In this document: positions 34,800 to 46,259 of the stretch, piece after piece
Position numbering within the stretch: the stretch's first letter is position 1
Layout: each line of letters begins with the position of its first letter
From: Echinometra lucunter
Lineage: Eukaryota > Echinodermata > Echinoidea > Camarodonta > Echinometridae
NCBI GenBank assembly: GCA_029962745.1
Contig: JAPZVO010000103.1
Coordinates: 28,328-92,327, forward strand
Reading direction: 5' to 3'
Length of the DNA stretch: 64,000 bases
Made by a program: the position numbers and the translations under genes
Notes under the pieces: generated by a model
Databases searched by the model: none
What the model was told of the DNA's origin: nothing
Seen by the model: the letters and a program-made list of their open reading frames with translations, nothing else

Positions 34800-37110
34800 G
34801 TCATTACTTTCTACCTGAGTAAGTCAAATGCAATGCTCATTTTGATATCAAATACACTACCATGCATTATTAAGTGATGAACACTGCAATAAAATGTGTC
34901 AATACGCTTCATATTTCATAAAGTCCCCATTATACTAGTAGGGTTATTTTGTTAATAAGATCCACAAAAATAGCCGGGGATTGTCCATGTCGGCTTTTTT
35001 TCATCTTCTTTTACAGTGTTAGGTAACGCACCATATACATGCACTTTCTTGAATAAGGGGATATCATCAAGCAATCCTCCCTTAATCCATATTTGTAACT
35101 GACTAAACGACAAAAAAATATAGATAGCTATCCTTTTCACTTTTACCAGAACTAAGTTTTTCTCTGTAAAATTCAAGGACAATCCTCACAGCTCAAACAC
35201 TGGTAAGCGTAATGTGTATTGGTGTACCCACTTTGAAATTCGCCATCAACGAATTCTGTAGTTACCGTCATGGAAAAAAAGATGGGGATTTAGTTGCTGT
35301 AGCTGGTTTATTTATTTCGCTTTGCAAGTTTTAGCATGATTGCTAGAGTGCTGAATTTAGACTAGGTATCGAGCCCAGAACCATGGATGATTGTCAGCCC
35401 CCTCAAATTCCTCTTGCTCAATGATACTTTCCTACCATTCAATTTTTTTCGACCATGATACCGATATGGATTTCCTACAAAGAAATCATAGCCACGTAAC
35501 AAATTAGATAAGGCTTTGTTCATTGTTTCGCTTCTGTAGAGCATTGAGAAAAGGATGATTCTGCAAACAAAAACAGCACAAACAAGTTGAAAAACGAATG
35601 TATTTTTAGCAGGTTTGGATAATATAAGGGAAATCAGTATTGACACAAAATTGTTGAGGAAGAAATTTAATTAATGTTAATTCATCCAGACATTAAGAAA
35701 AAAAAGTGTCCCTAAATGCAACACTCACAGCACCTTTTTGGGTGCAATCTCGCACCCTACATGAAAAAAATTAGTGCAAAGATACACTATACTTGTTTGC
35801 ATCCGGAAATGCCAGTCTGCACCCTTAAAGGTGCAAATTTGCCCCTTAAAGGGCGACGAATTGTTTGCATTCAAAAGGGTGCAAATTTGCACCTTCCCTT
35901 AAGGGTACAACACTGCATACTTAAGTGGGGGAAATGTAGCTCACTGCACCCTTAAAGGTGCAAAATGCTCTCTCTCTCTCTCCGACTCTCACTCTTTATT
36001 TCTACATTTTTCTTCCATGTAGGCCTATCTGTTCCCTAATACGTCCCCCTCTCTTTCTTCTCTGTAAGTCATTCTGTAAGCCATTACTTTCTACCTTAGT
36101 ACATTGTTAGTAAGTCGAAGGTATTGCTCATTTTGATATCACATACATTACCCTGCATTATCAAGTAATGAACACTGCCATTAGATTTATCATTTTGCTT
36201 CATATTTCACAGAGTTCAAAGCTCTTGTAGGGCTATCTGTTCATAAGATGGTTTGAAATACTTTTCAGCTTAGAATGGTCTGCAATATTTGGTACAAAGA
36301 TAGCTGGGCCTTGTCCATGTTGGCCTCATTTTATATTACAGTGTTAGGTAACACCTTATTCATATACTCGTTTTAATTCTACTGTCTTCATGACATTTCA
36401 CATTATGTGGCATGACTTCTGTCCATTTTCTACACTATTACATGCACTTCATTGAATAAGGGCATATCATCATCAACATGATAAAGCAGTCCTCCCCTAA
36501 TCCGTTTTGCAACCGACTAAATGACCCCCCCCCCCCCCCAAAAAAAAAAAAAAAAAAAAATAGATAGCTATCCTTTTCAATCTTACCTGGACTAAATTTT
36601 TTTTGGGTAAAGTTCAAGGACAATCCTCACAGCTCATACATTGGTAAACGTAATATGTATTGGTGTATCCATTTTTAAATTCGCCATTAACAAATTCTGT
36701 CGTTACCCTCATGCAAAAAAAGATGTGGACTTAGTTACTGAAGTTGGTTTATTTGTTTCGCTTTGCAAGTTGAGCATGATTGCTTGAGTGCTCGATTGAG
36801 TCTAGGTATCGTGCAAAACAACCGGGGATGATTGTCACCCCCTCAAATTCCCCTTGCTCAGTGATATTGTCCTACCCACGTTAAATTTTTTTTTCGACCA
36901 TGATACCGATACAGATAACGTTTTCCCTACAAAGAAACCATTGCCACGTAACAAATTAGATAAGGCTATGTTCATTGTTTCGCTTCTGTAGATCATAGAG
37001 AAAAGGATGATTCTGCAAACAAAAAACTAACAAAAAAAGTTGTAAAACGCAAGCATGTATTTTCAGCAGGTTTGGATAATATTTGGAAAACCAGTAATGG
37101 AAAAAATTGT
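34800..37110. repeat. Tandem duplication of about 1.28 kb with possible decayed exons
   Basis: 34810-35690 and 36080-37110 align in the same orientation (CATTACTTTCTACCT, TTAGATAAGGCT, AAAAGGATGATTCTGCAAAC) at roughly 85% by eye. Both copies keep a minus-strand acceptor, TTTTGTTTGCAG, followed by a frame containing RSETMNxALSNLLRG. In copy 1 (35362-35561) it reads on to FFVGNPYRYHG; in copy 2 it diverges. I do not recognise the protein. Both look like remnants. Confidence 0.5.
35717..35963. repeat. Array of short self-complementary units
   Basis: Repeated GCACCCTTAAAGGTGCAAAT-like units, each able to form a small hairpin, in both orientations between the two copies of the 1.28-kb duplication. 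Non-coding. Confidence 0.7.
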
Positions 37111-37214
37111 TCAGGAAGTAATCTAATTAATGTTAATACATCCGGATTGGCACAGTTAATACTAAAGTACTGAGATTACCTGAAAAGAAGCAACCCCCTC
37201 CGAAAAAAATGCTG

Positions 37215-37715
37215 TCCATATAATATCTTGCTAGTCGACGTGATGGAGACGATTTTTAGTATACGTTTCCTACAAGCGAGATATTCCGTGTATAGAGACC
37301 CCCGGGTTCCTGTTTGTTTGTTTGCTTGCTTTTTTGAGGGGAGGGTGGCAAACGCTCTTTGGGCCCAACCTCAAACGCGAACTACCAGCACACGGCCCTA
37401 ACCCCCGCAAAAACAAGGACATTCTCCTCCTTCCGTCCAGGTCGACGTGATCGAGACGTTATTTGAGTATGTTTCTACCTGCATCATTTTCCCCTTGTGT
37501 GAGGGCCCTTTTTAAAAATTGTATTTATTTTATTTATTATTTTTTTCGGGAGTGATTGGCAGGGAGGGAGGGGGACGCTCTTCGGCTCGCTTCACTTTGC
37601 TGCTACTAGCACACAGCTCTAAACCCGCCCCTCCGCCGAAAACATGCACATTCCCCTCCTTTTTTCCAGGTCGACGTGAGGTTTGAGTATGTTTCTACCA
37701 TCATTTATCATTTTT
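37215..37715. repeat. Degenerate ~220-bp repeat, three units
   Basis: GTCGACGTGA...GAGTATGTTTCTACC recurs near 37232, 37440 and 37668, with AAGGACATTCTCCTCCTT-like stretches between. No gene. Confidence 0.6.
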
Positions 37716-37749
37716 ATTTAGGCGGCAGTTGTTCTCTAGGCCTTAGCCC

Positions 37750-38640
37750 TTCCAACTTGTGAAGTAATATCATTAGAAACTTATATTTTCTTCAAAGTAT
37801 TTTGTGTTTTCCCCTTACTCATGTTTGGCGTTTCACCTGATGCCCCAGTCCGTGAAAATGCAGCTTATAATCATTATTGTCCCCGTTTTGGTTTTCTCCT
37901 TCCCTCTCTCTGTCTTTCTTTTTAAGCTTTTAAACAAAACATGCGTAATAGCTGGCCCTTTTCCTATGCATTACGTAATCCATATACTTGTCTAACATTC
38001 ATACCCTTATCGTGTATATACAATAAGCAGTTTAAGTCAGTATGCGGTATTTCAGGAAAGCAGTACATTCATAAGCATTTTCCTAAGACATACAACCACA
38101 TGATAATTAAAATTTAAGTAGCGTACTTGATGAAAGTAATTTCATAAAATGCTTTTCAAAGTTATTCACTTTCCAAGGGATGAAAATGTATGAAGTCCTA
38201 CTCGCAACATGTACAGGCATGCGTTTAGGCTAGCCGACATTTGCAAAAAACAAATTTTCAGAGAAAGAGGATCAAGAAAAAAGCCAGTGCAATCTGTTGA
38301 GCAAAGCCGTCTCCCACTTCTTCAACCCACTGATATTCCTAGACCAAGCAAAATTTGCAAATGTTGTTCCCGTCTCTGCATCTCTCTCAGTTGTCTCTAC
38401 CTATTCTCTCTTTTTCGCTCTATAATTTTATATTGGCGTTTCCTCTTTCTTTCTCTTCCTCCTTCGCTGCTGCATTTCGCCACATTCCACTGAATCCCGC
38501 ACATTATCATGTTTGAAAATCAAATATTAGCTTCTTTATCAAACATGAATAATAATGACGGGGTTTTATTTACTCCAGGGTAGCCACAAGAGCTTTACCA
38601 CTACTCTTCCTGCAATCATTATTACCCCTAACATTGCCAA
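37750..38640. other. No gene seen
   Basis: AT-rich with pyrimidine-rich patches. Two short plus-strand frames (37804-37995, 38209-38493) lack domains and splice support. Confidence 0.45.
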
Positions 38641-38644
38641 GTAT

Positions 38645-38790
38645 CTATTCAATACACCTGGGTAGGAAGGGACATATGAAGGCCAAACCCTTTTTCCAAT
38701 GATGTAAGCATCAATCGAGGACTTAACCCAGGATCTTTCCTATGAGAGGCAAGAGAATTCACCACTACACCACAGCTCATCCAGAAGTCA
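38645..38790 (-). mobile_element. tRNA-like SINE head
   Basis: On the minus strand, GAGCTGTGGTGTAGTGGTGA (A box), TTGCCTCTCATAGG (anticodon CTC, Glu-like) and CTGGGTTAAGTCC (a decayed B box) are in tRNA spacing. The downstream body is short and ends near CCTACCCAGGTG. Confidence 0.6.
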
Positions 38791-40132
38791 AACATTACTT
38801 TTCGCCAGCCAAATGACGAAGAGGAGCGGTAAGTGCACGGCATGATTTTCCAAAGTTTTAGAACAAAAATAGTCAAAATTACAATAGCCTGAAAAATTGA
38901 TGTCAGAATAGTGTCGGCTCAGAATCGACTCATATTAATTTTGCACACGTTTCAGGTCATTTTAAGCATTTAAAAAATTTGCGCGCGTCCGCGCGCGCAG
39001 GTCATAAATAACGGAAAAACGCCGTTTTTTCAATTGTTTTGCATTTCTGACCCTTTTCTTAACAATTTCCACCAATTTAAAACCGATTTCAATTAACCAT
39101 AAGGTCGCACGCGCGCACCAAACTTCGAAATCCGTGCGCGCGTCATTGTTGAAAATAATGTAAAAACACGGAAAAACATATCTCTTTAAAATCCGCCATA
39201 GCTCCACAGAATGCATGGATACCCCCATTTTTTTTTTTTTACATATTCTGAAAGGTAATAAGTTGTAGATGTGAATCCATGATAAAAATTTACTTTTTGG
39301 ATGCTGTGACGTCATTATATTCTTATGTGAACTCAAATTTTTGATTTTTTAATTTTTGATTTTTTTTTAATATTAACTCAGACTATCTCGCTTACTGTTG
39401 GTTAATCTTCGCCGGGATTTCGATATGTTGTAGCTGAGACAATTTACTACAAACCAAGACTTCATTATTTCTCATTTTGATAACGCTATCATGGTCTAAA
39501 TGTACGGTAAATGGTACAGTGTCATTTTTTTCTCATTTTACGTGTATTCTCTATGGGATAGACCTTTATTTAATTCTTGATTCTACATTCCCGTCTTCTT
39601 TGAGCAAGATGTGCGTTGTTTCTTCTCAATGTACGCCCAACCTCAAGTATGTTGTAGCTCAGGAAATTCTCTATCTGATAAGTACCGTATATTTCTTAAC
39701 CAGATGTCGGAAAATTGTCAAAATTTTAACTGGAAGATATAATATAATTCTGTTTTCCATCTACGTGCTATCTCTATGGGCTGTTTTCAGGCGTATAATT
39801 AAAGCACTTGCCTCACATGCTCAAGGTCCCTGGTTCTAGTCCCGGAGGGGGGGGGGGGCATATTTTTCCCCTTTGCTTTCTTTTTACTTTTATATTACTA
39901 TCCTCTTTAACTATGTCACTGTCAATGAAATAAACAGCCTGATTTTGGCCTGACTATTGCAAAGCAGTGCACAGTAGTTAATGTACAACCCTATAGAAAA
40001 TCTGATTCTTTGAGGTAAAATAAAGCTTTTGGGTCATCTTTTCATTATGCTGCGATATCAAATCATCTAATTTTCTAGACGTGAGTCTCCTATCGAGAAG
40101 TAAAAATTTTATCAATAGTCTTTACCAACGAC

Positions 40133-41622
40133 CAGGGGCGTCGCTAGACTTTTTTTAATGGGGGGGGGGGGGGGGGTGTACAGGCCAGATTGCCGACAAA
40201 TTATGCCTCCGATTGCCGACGACCAACGTCGACAAATTCAACTGTATAAAGCCCACGAGGCATGTTTAATTGTGTGCCTCTATTATATTTTCCTTCTAAA
40301 TTATATTTGTTCACCTCACTTGCTGAATGTGTTAGCTTTCCGAAAACATTCTCTATCTAAATATAATACGAGCGAGCGCAGCGAGCGAGGAAAAATATAC
40401 ACTCTCTTTCGTAGAAGTGATAGTTCTTCATCAAACTACATGATGGGCTTAAAGATATCTAAATCATATATTTGGTCACCTCTCTCACATGATTCATTCG
40501 CTTTCAAAGACCATCCTAAATTGTAATATTATACGAGCGAGCACAGCGAGCGAGGAAAAATCTATATACTCCTTGGGCCTGTTGCATAAAACTTTTGCCA
40601 GACTTTTTTTCTGGCAAAATTTTATGTACTGGAAAACTATGGCAATATTTTTTTTGCCGTAGTTTCCTCAAATTTTGCCATAAAAAACTCAGGCATAAGT
40701 TTTATGCAACGGGCCCCTTATCATATAATCCTTTTCATGGTAGAAGTGAAAGAACTTCATCAAATACATGATGGGCCTTTAAGATATCTATTTTGATATT
40801 TTGGTCACCTCTCTTACCTAATTTATTTGCTTTCAAAGGCCATCCTGTATCTAAATATCATACGAGCGAGCGCAGTGAGCGAGGAAAAATATATATACTC
40901 TTTTTATGGTAGGTGATAACTCTTCATCAAAGTACATGATGGGCCTCGCTTGCCGAATTCGTTTGATTTCCCAAATCCATCTTGTATCTGAATATTGTAT
41001 AAGCGAGCGTAGCGAGCGAGGAAAAATACTCCTTTTCATGGTAGAAGTGAAAGTTCTTCATCAAAATACACGATGGGCCTTTAAGATACCCATTGTGATA
41101 TATTTGGTCACCTCTCCTACCTAATCTATTTGCTTTCAAAGACCATCCTGTATCTAAATATTATACGAGCGAGCGCAGCGAGCGAGGAAAAATATATTTA
41201 CTCTTTTTTATGGTATAGAGGTGATAATTCTTCAACAAAATACATGATGGGCCCCAAAATATCTAAATTATATATTTGTTTATTTCACTTGGCAAATGTG
41301 TTTGCTTTCCGAAAACATCCTGTATCTTAATATAAAAGCGGGCGTAGCGAGCGAGGAAAAAAAAAAAGGCTCTCTTTCGTGTTACCAGTGTTATTTCGTC
41401 GTCAAAATGCACAAGCAAATAAGCCGAATATGACTCTATTTAGGCACCTTACTCATCTTTCTTTTTTTCTTTTTCCCTCCTTCCTCTTCCCTCTCCTTTC
41501 TCTCTCTCTCTCTCTCTCTCTTTTGCCGACAGCCATCGCGAATTTGCCGACAAGAATTTTTAATTGGGGGGGGGGGGGGTCACACCCCCCCCCCCCCACA
41601 CCCCCCTCTAGCAACGCCCCTG
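40133..41622. mobile_element. Non-autonomous hAT-type element with internal ladder (copy 2, reversed)
   Basis: The ends are CAGGGGCGTCGCTAGAC and CTAGCAACGCCCCTG, with an exact 8-bp duplication CCAACGAC (40125-40132 and 41623-41630). It is the same family as the elements at 28.6 and 42.7 kb but in the opposite orientation, so the motif reads CGAGCGAGCGCAGCGAGCG. It sits inside, and splits, a copy of the 1.7-kb hairpin repeat. A 142-bp GGGCC-ended MITE is nested at 40575-40716. Confidence 0.9.
40575..40716. mobile_element. GGGCC-ended MITE nested in ladder element copy 2
   Basis: 142 bp with arms GGGCCTGTTGCATAAAACTT and the inverted GTTTTATGCAACGGGCCC. It is flanked by CTT on both sides. The matching place in copy 3 (about 43588-43610) is uninterrupted with a single CTT, so the 3-bp duplication is shown directly. 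The ends and 3-bp duplication recall Harbinger-type MITEs, though the target is not the usual TWA. Confidence 0.85.
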
Positions 41623-42265
41623 CCAACGACTTTATCACTATCCATGTCGAAACCTTAAAGATACCGACAGACCACCTAATTCGTCATGTGACGAATTCAA
41701 ATATCTCATTTTCTTTTATATTGTCAATATAACTCTTTATACTCTTTGAGGCTTCCCGCTACAATCAACGAAGAAACACACATGAAAAAAAAGATTGTAT
41801 GACCTGACTGAATAGGGGAGGAATGCACAGTAATTTGTGTCCTTCATCGCAGTGACAATAGTCTTCTCCTCGATCCTAAAATCTCGTGAAGTGAAAACAG
41901 AAGATGTCATTTGTCATAATTTTCTTGGAGTTTTTTATACCGTGATTCGCTTTTTACACATTTCCCTGAAAAGCTCCCCTTCGATCCCAGTAATTCTTTC
42001 TGCTTGTGTGTTTTTTTTTTCTAGTTTTGTTGAATCCTTTCTACAAGTTCACGCAAAAAAAAAAAAAAAATCCTGCAAACTAACACAGTATACTGATGAG
42101 TATTGGACAAAAAGGTACACTTTTACATAACTATTCAAACTCAGTGAAGTTCATCATGAATAGTCTATGTGTTTTATACCGTCAGTTTCCTGTTTTTCTT
42201 TTTTGTTGTTTGTTTTCATTTGCAGTTATCACTGGCAGATGAAATGAATGATAAGTGAATAACAA

Positions 42266-42501
42266 TAGGGCGGCGCCAGGGTATTTTGATAGGGGGCAAG
42301 ATGACTCATAGATGAAATTATTGACGTTTTGATGAACAAATAGGGGTATTATATAGTTTCAAGCCCCAGGCCTCTATTTCCCCACCCTCTTCTTTCTTCT
42401 TCCTTCTCTTTTTTCCCTCTTTTTCTTCTCTTTTTTCCTTTTTATCACTTGAAAAATCATAGAGGGAGCATTCGCCCCCGCCCCCTCTAGCGCCGCCCGT
42501 G
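42266..42501. mobile_element. hAT-type MITE of the GGCGCCAGGG family
   Basis: 236 bp beginning TAGGGCGGCGCCAGGGTATT and ending AGCGCCGCCCGTG, with an exact 8-bp duplication AATAACAA. The interior has a CT-rich block and a TGAAAAATCATAG phrase that it shares with the elements at 49.8 and 50.9 kb. Confidence 0.82.
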
Positions 42502-42695
42502 AATAACAATGCCCCTGAAGAAAGAAAGAAAAAGAAAGGACGATTACCACAGGAATATAGGATATACATTTACATATGGATTGAAAAATTAATGTTCTGT
42601 GATATCCTGCAAGTTCAAGTTATGAAATTCAGCGATCAAATTTCAACAAAGTTTGCAAAGTCAACCACTCTTCAAAATGAATTGAGGGCTATCGA

Positions 42696-44039
42696 CAGGG
42701 GCGTTGATAGAGGGGGGGGGGGGGGGTGTGGGGGTGTGACACCCCCCCCCCCCCATTAAAAATTCTTGTCGGCAAATTCGCGATCGCTGTCGGCAAAAGA
42801 GAGAGAGAGAGAGAGAGAGAAAGGAGAGGGAAGAGGAAGGAGGGAAAAAGAAAAAAGAAAGATGAGTAAGGTGCCCAAATAGAGTCATATTCGGCTTATT
42901 TGCTTGTGCATTTTGACGACGAAATAACACTGGTAACACGTAAGAGAGCCTTTTTTTTTCCTCGCTCACTACGCTCGCTCGTATGATATTAAGATACAGG
43001 ATGTTTTCGGAAAGCAAACACATTTGCCAAGTGAAATAAACAAATATATGATTTAAATATTTTGGGGCCCATCGTGTATTTTGTTGAAGAATTATCACCT
43101 CTATACCATAAAAAAGAGTAAATATATTTTTCCTCACTCGCTGCGCTCGCTCGTATAATATTTAGATACAGGATGGTCTTTGAAAGCAAATAGATTAGGT
43201 AGGAGAGGTGACCAAATATATCACAATAGATATCTTAAAGGCCCATCGTATATTTTGATGAAGAACTTTCACTTCTACCATGAAAAGGAGTATTTTTCCT
43301 CGCTCGCTACGCTCGCTTATACAATATTCAGATACAAGATGGATTTGGGAAATCAAACGAATTCGGCAAGCGAGGCCCATCATGTACTTTGATGAAGAGT
43401 TATCACCTACCATAAAAAGAGTATATATATTTTTCCTCGCTCACTGCGCTCGCTCGTATGATATTTAGATACAGGATGGTCTTTGAAAGCAAATAAATTA
43501 GGTAAGAGAGGTGACCAAAATATCAAAATAGATATCTTAAAGGCCCGTCATGTATTTTGATGAAGAACTTTCACTTCTACCATGAAAAGGATTATATGAT
43601 AAGGAGTATATAGATTTTTTCCTCGCTCGCTGTGCTCGCTCGTATAATATTACGATTTAGGATGGTCTTTGAAAGCGAATGAATCATGTGAGAGAGGTGA
43701 CCAAATATATGATTTAGATATCTTTAAGCCCATCATGTAGTTTGATGAAAAACTATCACTTCTACGAGAGAGAGTGTATATTTTTCCGCGCTCGCTGCGC
43801 TCGCTCGTATTATATTTAGATAGAGAATGTTTTCGGAAAGCTAACACATTCAGCAAGTGAGGTGAACAAATATAATTTAGAAGGAAAATATAATAGAGGC
43901 ACACAATTGAACATGCCTCGTGGGCTTTATACAGTTGAATTTGTCGACGTTGGTCGTCGGCAATCGGAGGCATAATTTGTCGGTAATCTGGCCTCTACAC
44001 CCCCCCCCCCCCATTAAAAAAAGTCTAGAGACGCCCCTG
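42696..44039. mobile_element. Non-autonomous hAT-type element with internal ladder (copy 3)
   Basis: It starts CAGGGGCGTTGATAG and ends GAGACGCCCCTG, with an exact 8-bp duplication GCTATCGA on both sides. Six ladder units are visible, with the CGCTCGCT motif near 42961, 43132, 43298, 43437, 43620 and 43788. Part of the sequence is nearly identical to the reverse complement of copy 2, so the pair could form a large inverted repeat about 1 kb apart. Confidence 0.9.
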
Positions 44040-44407
44040 GCTATCGAGGGCAGTTATTTTAAAAGAAATGTTGATTAATGTTAAAAAATAAGGTCTTTTA
44101 TTATTCCCATGAAATTGAATGAATTCATAAAACAGCGAAGAGTTAAAGTCTGGGCCAAAAATTACAAAAACTGTGTTCTTGTAGAAAGTATAATGCTGAA
44201 GCACAAACTAAATAAAAGTCTAAATACAATCATTTTGAATGATATAACCGTAGTTGTCACAATTCAGTGATAAAAAAAAGAGAGCAACAAACCTCTTTTT
44301 TCGGCTCAAAACCCAATAGTTTCAATCTCGAAGAAGACGAGAACAGCCAATAATTCGCTGAATGAAAGTTGTAATTGTTTTTATTTCCGTATGACAATTT
44401 TTTTAAA

Positions 44408-44852
44408 AACCCTGGTTTATCAGAACTTGTCCGGACAAAGCTGCGACAACGTCCGGACTAAGAACCCTGGGTAACATTCACAGAAATAGAAGACATCTCC
44501 TATTTCTGTGGTAACATTCCAATAAAAAAAAAAGGGGTGAGAGCCCCATGCATCATCTTAACAGACACGCTGAAAACTTTCCCAGGGCAGGTTTCCGTAG
44601 AACTGATTAATGTATTTGTAAGGAGGTAAAAACTATTTCATATCGCAGGAAAAATGAGATATAGTGAAACCAGAACGATTTAAATGTTCTGATTTTATAA
44701 TCAACAGAATTTCAAAATTTACCTTGTATGCGTGATTACTATTTACTTTCAAACCGATAATATAATTTGTAAACAAGATTCATACACGTGTTGTTACCCT
44801 GGGTTGTTTGTCCGGACGTTGTCCCGACATTGTCCGGACAAGTTCTCAAAAA
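44408..44852. mobile_element. TIR element with ~57-bp arms
   Basis: The left arm AGAACTTGTCCGGACAA...AACCCTGGGTAAC and the right arm GTTACCCTGGGTTG...TTGTCCGGACAAGTTCT are inverted copies with a few mismatches. The interior is AT-rich and non-coding. Confidence 0.75.
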
Positions 44853-45462
44853 AAAAAAAAAAAAGAAATGGAGATGAACATAATAATAAAAAGCTAGGAA
44901 TTTTCTTTTCATAGTGTTTTGTTGTTTGTTTTACTTGTTTATGACTCATGAGCGGATTCTTGCGACTCTATATGTATAATGCGTCCAATCAGGGACCAAT
45001 GAATTTCTTACGTAATGATGAATGATTTCTTAAGCCACAGAAACTTTTTTTAGATAAAATAATAAAGAAAAATAAACGATTCCGCAGACTTATTTAAACA
45101 TGTATATAAAAACATAAGTTATTGGCCTACAAAATTGATGTAATTTAAGTTCAGATTCTTTTAATGCCCTTCCCTCCCATCCATTGTTATGCCTATATTT
45201 TTCAGTTGCTTCATGAAGCATGCAATAAGTTTGAAAGACCTTTGACGAATTTCCCTCTATATTCACGTAGTCGATGAGGGCCACAGAGCAGGCTAGAGAG
45301 ATAGAAAGAGAGATAGACAGATAGACAGACGGACTGACAGAAAGAGAAGGGTGAGAGTGAGAGGGAGACAAAGAAGAAACATGTCCGTTTTTTATAATTA
45401 TGAAACGAACATGCGATAACTTCCGGTGGTCTAATGAATAGGGGCCTAATAATTTGGTTAAT

Positions 45463-46255
45463 CTATAGACCAATCCCACAACGCAAGAGGGCAGCAGACT
45501 GTTCGACACGGTTCGACATACTGCGGTGGGCGCTCCAACTTTTATAGTACACAAGTCAATAGCGCGTTATGTACATTCGTTCGATTTTTTGTATATTTGG
45601 ACCAATATGTGCAGATTTCTATTAATATTTGCAATGAAAAATTATCAGGGAAGTTCAGGTCGCAGCTGTGCAGTGCTCAAATGCCACAAGTATTGGAGAA
45701 AGTTTAAAAATTGGAAGCTAACTGAGTGCGAAATTCACTCGCTTTTGACTCATGAAGCCTGTTTGTGTGAGAAGCCGTACTCCCTACACAGGTTTCCGTA
45801 AGCGATGTGAAGGAATTCGTCGCCAGTGGGTAAAAACATCAACAGAAAGGAATTTGAAGTCAAGAACATTATCATTATGTACTTTGGCGTAAAATTTAAT
45901 GAGTGAAACATGACTTTGTAAACAGGGTAAGATTGAGGGCTCCCGTTTACTACGGCTTCTATGCTGCAATCGAACTTTTACTGACAAAACTAAGTTGAAA
46001 AACCATCGAGAGTACAAAAATACATCATACCCTCATCTGTCAGATATGGCCATTATCTTACCTCATCTATCCATGTATCAATGCTTTATTTTATTCATCT
46101 AGAATAAAGTTAATGAAATAATATCAGGGCATATTTCATATCTTTCATTTATTTTGTACACAGCCAGTCGCGGTCAGTGCACTATCGCACACAGCAGCTA
46201 TCGCCACGCCGATAGAGGGCCAAATACATAAACCGTAGATGGAATTGGTCTATAG
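45463..46255. mobile_element. TIR element carrying a THAP-like domain remnant
   Basis: 793 bp with inverted ends CTATAGACCAATCCCA (left) and TGGAATTGGTCTATAG (right). The flanks, TTAAT and TTACT, hint at a TTAA-type target, as used by Kolobok elements, but do not prove it. Inside is the broken THAP-like reading frame described separately. It is probably an internally deleted DNA transposon that kept only the DNA-binding part of its transposase. Confidence 0.6.
45630..45890 (+). pseudogene. Frameshifted THAP-like zinc-binding domain
   Basis: The frame reads SGRSCAVLKCHKY, then WKLTECEIH, then HEACLCEKPYSLHRFP, and stops. One base later the pattern resumes as KRCEGIRRQWVKTSTERN. The C-x4-C...W...C-x2-H...C-x-C...P...LHRFP...R-x-x-W spacing resembles the variant THAP domains found in Kolobok/P-type transposases and host proteins derived from them. 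The first Cys is near 45667. The later C-x2-H pair typical of THAP cannot be seen clearly. A GTAAGC donor at the break could also explain the frame change. The domain assignment is from memory of the family pattern. Confidence 0.5.
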
Positions 46256-46259
46256 TTAC

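Larger units (their letters stand above)
38915..41690. repeat. 1.7-kb hairpin-ended repeat family, copy D (5' truncated, split)
   Basis: It begins in the CG-rich middle (about 38915) with no 5' hairpin and continues through the tRNA-Val-like segment at 39805-39845. At 40133 it is split by hAT ladder element copy 2. It resumes at 41623 and ends with ACAGACCACCTAATTCGTC near 41685. Confidence 0.75.
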
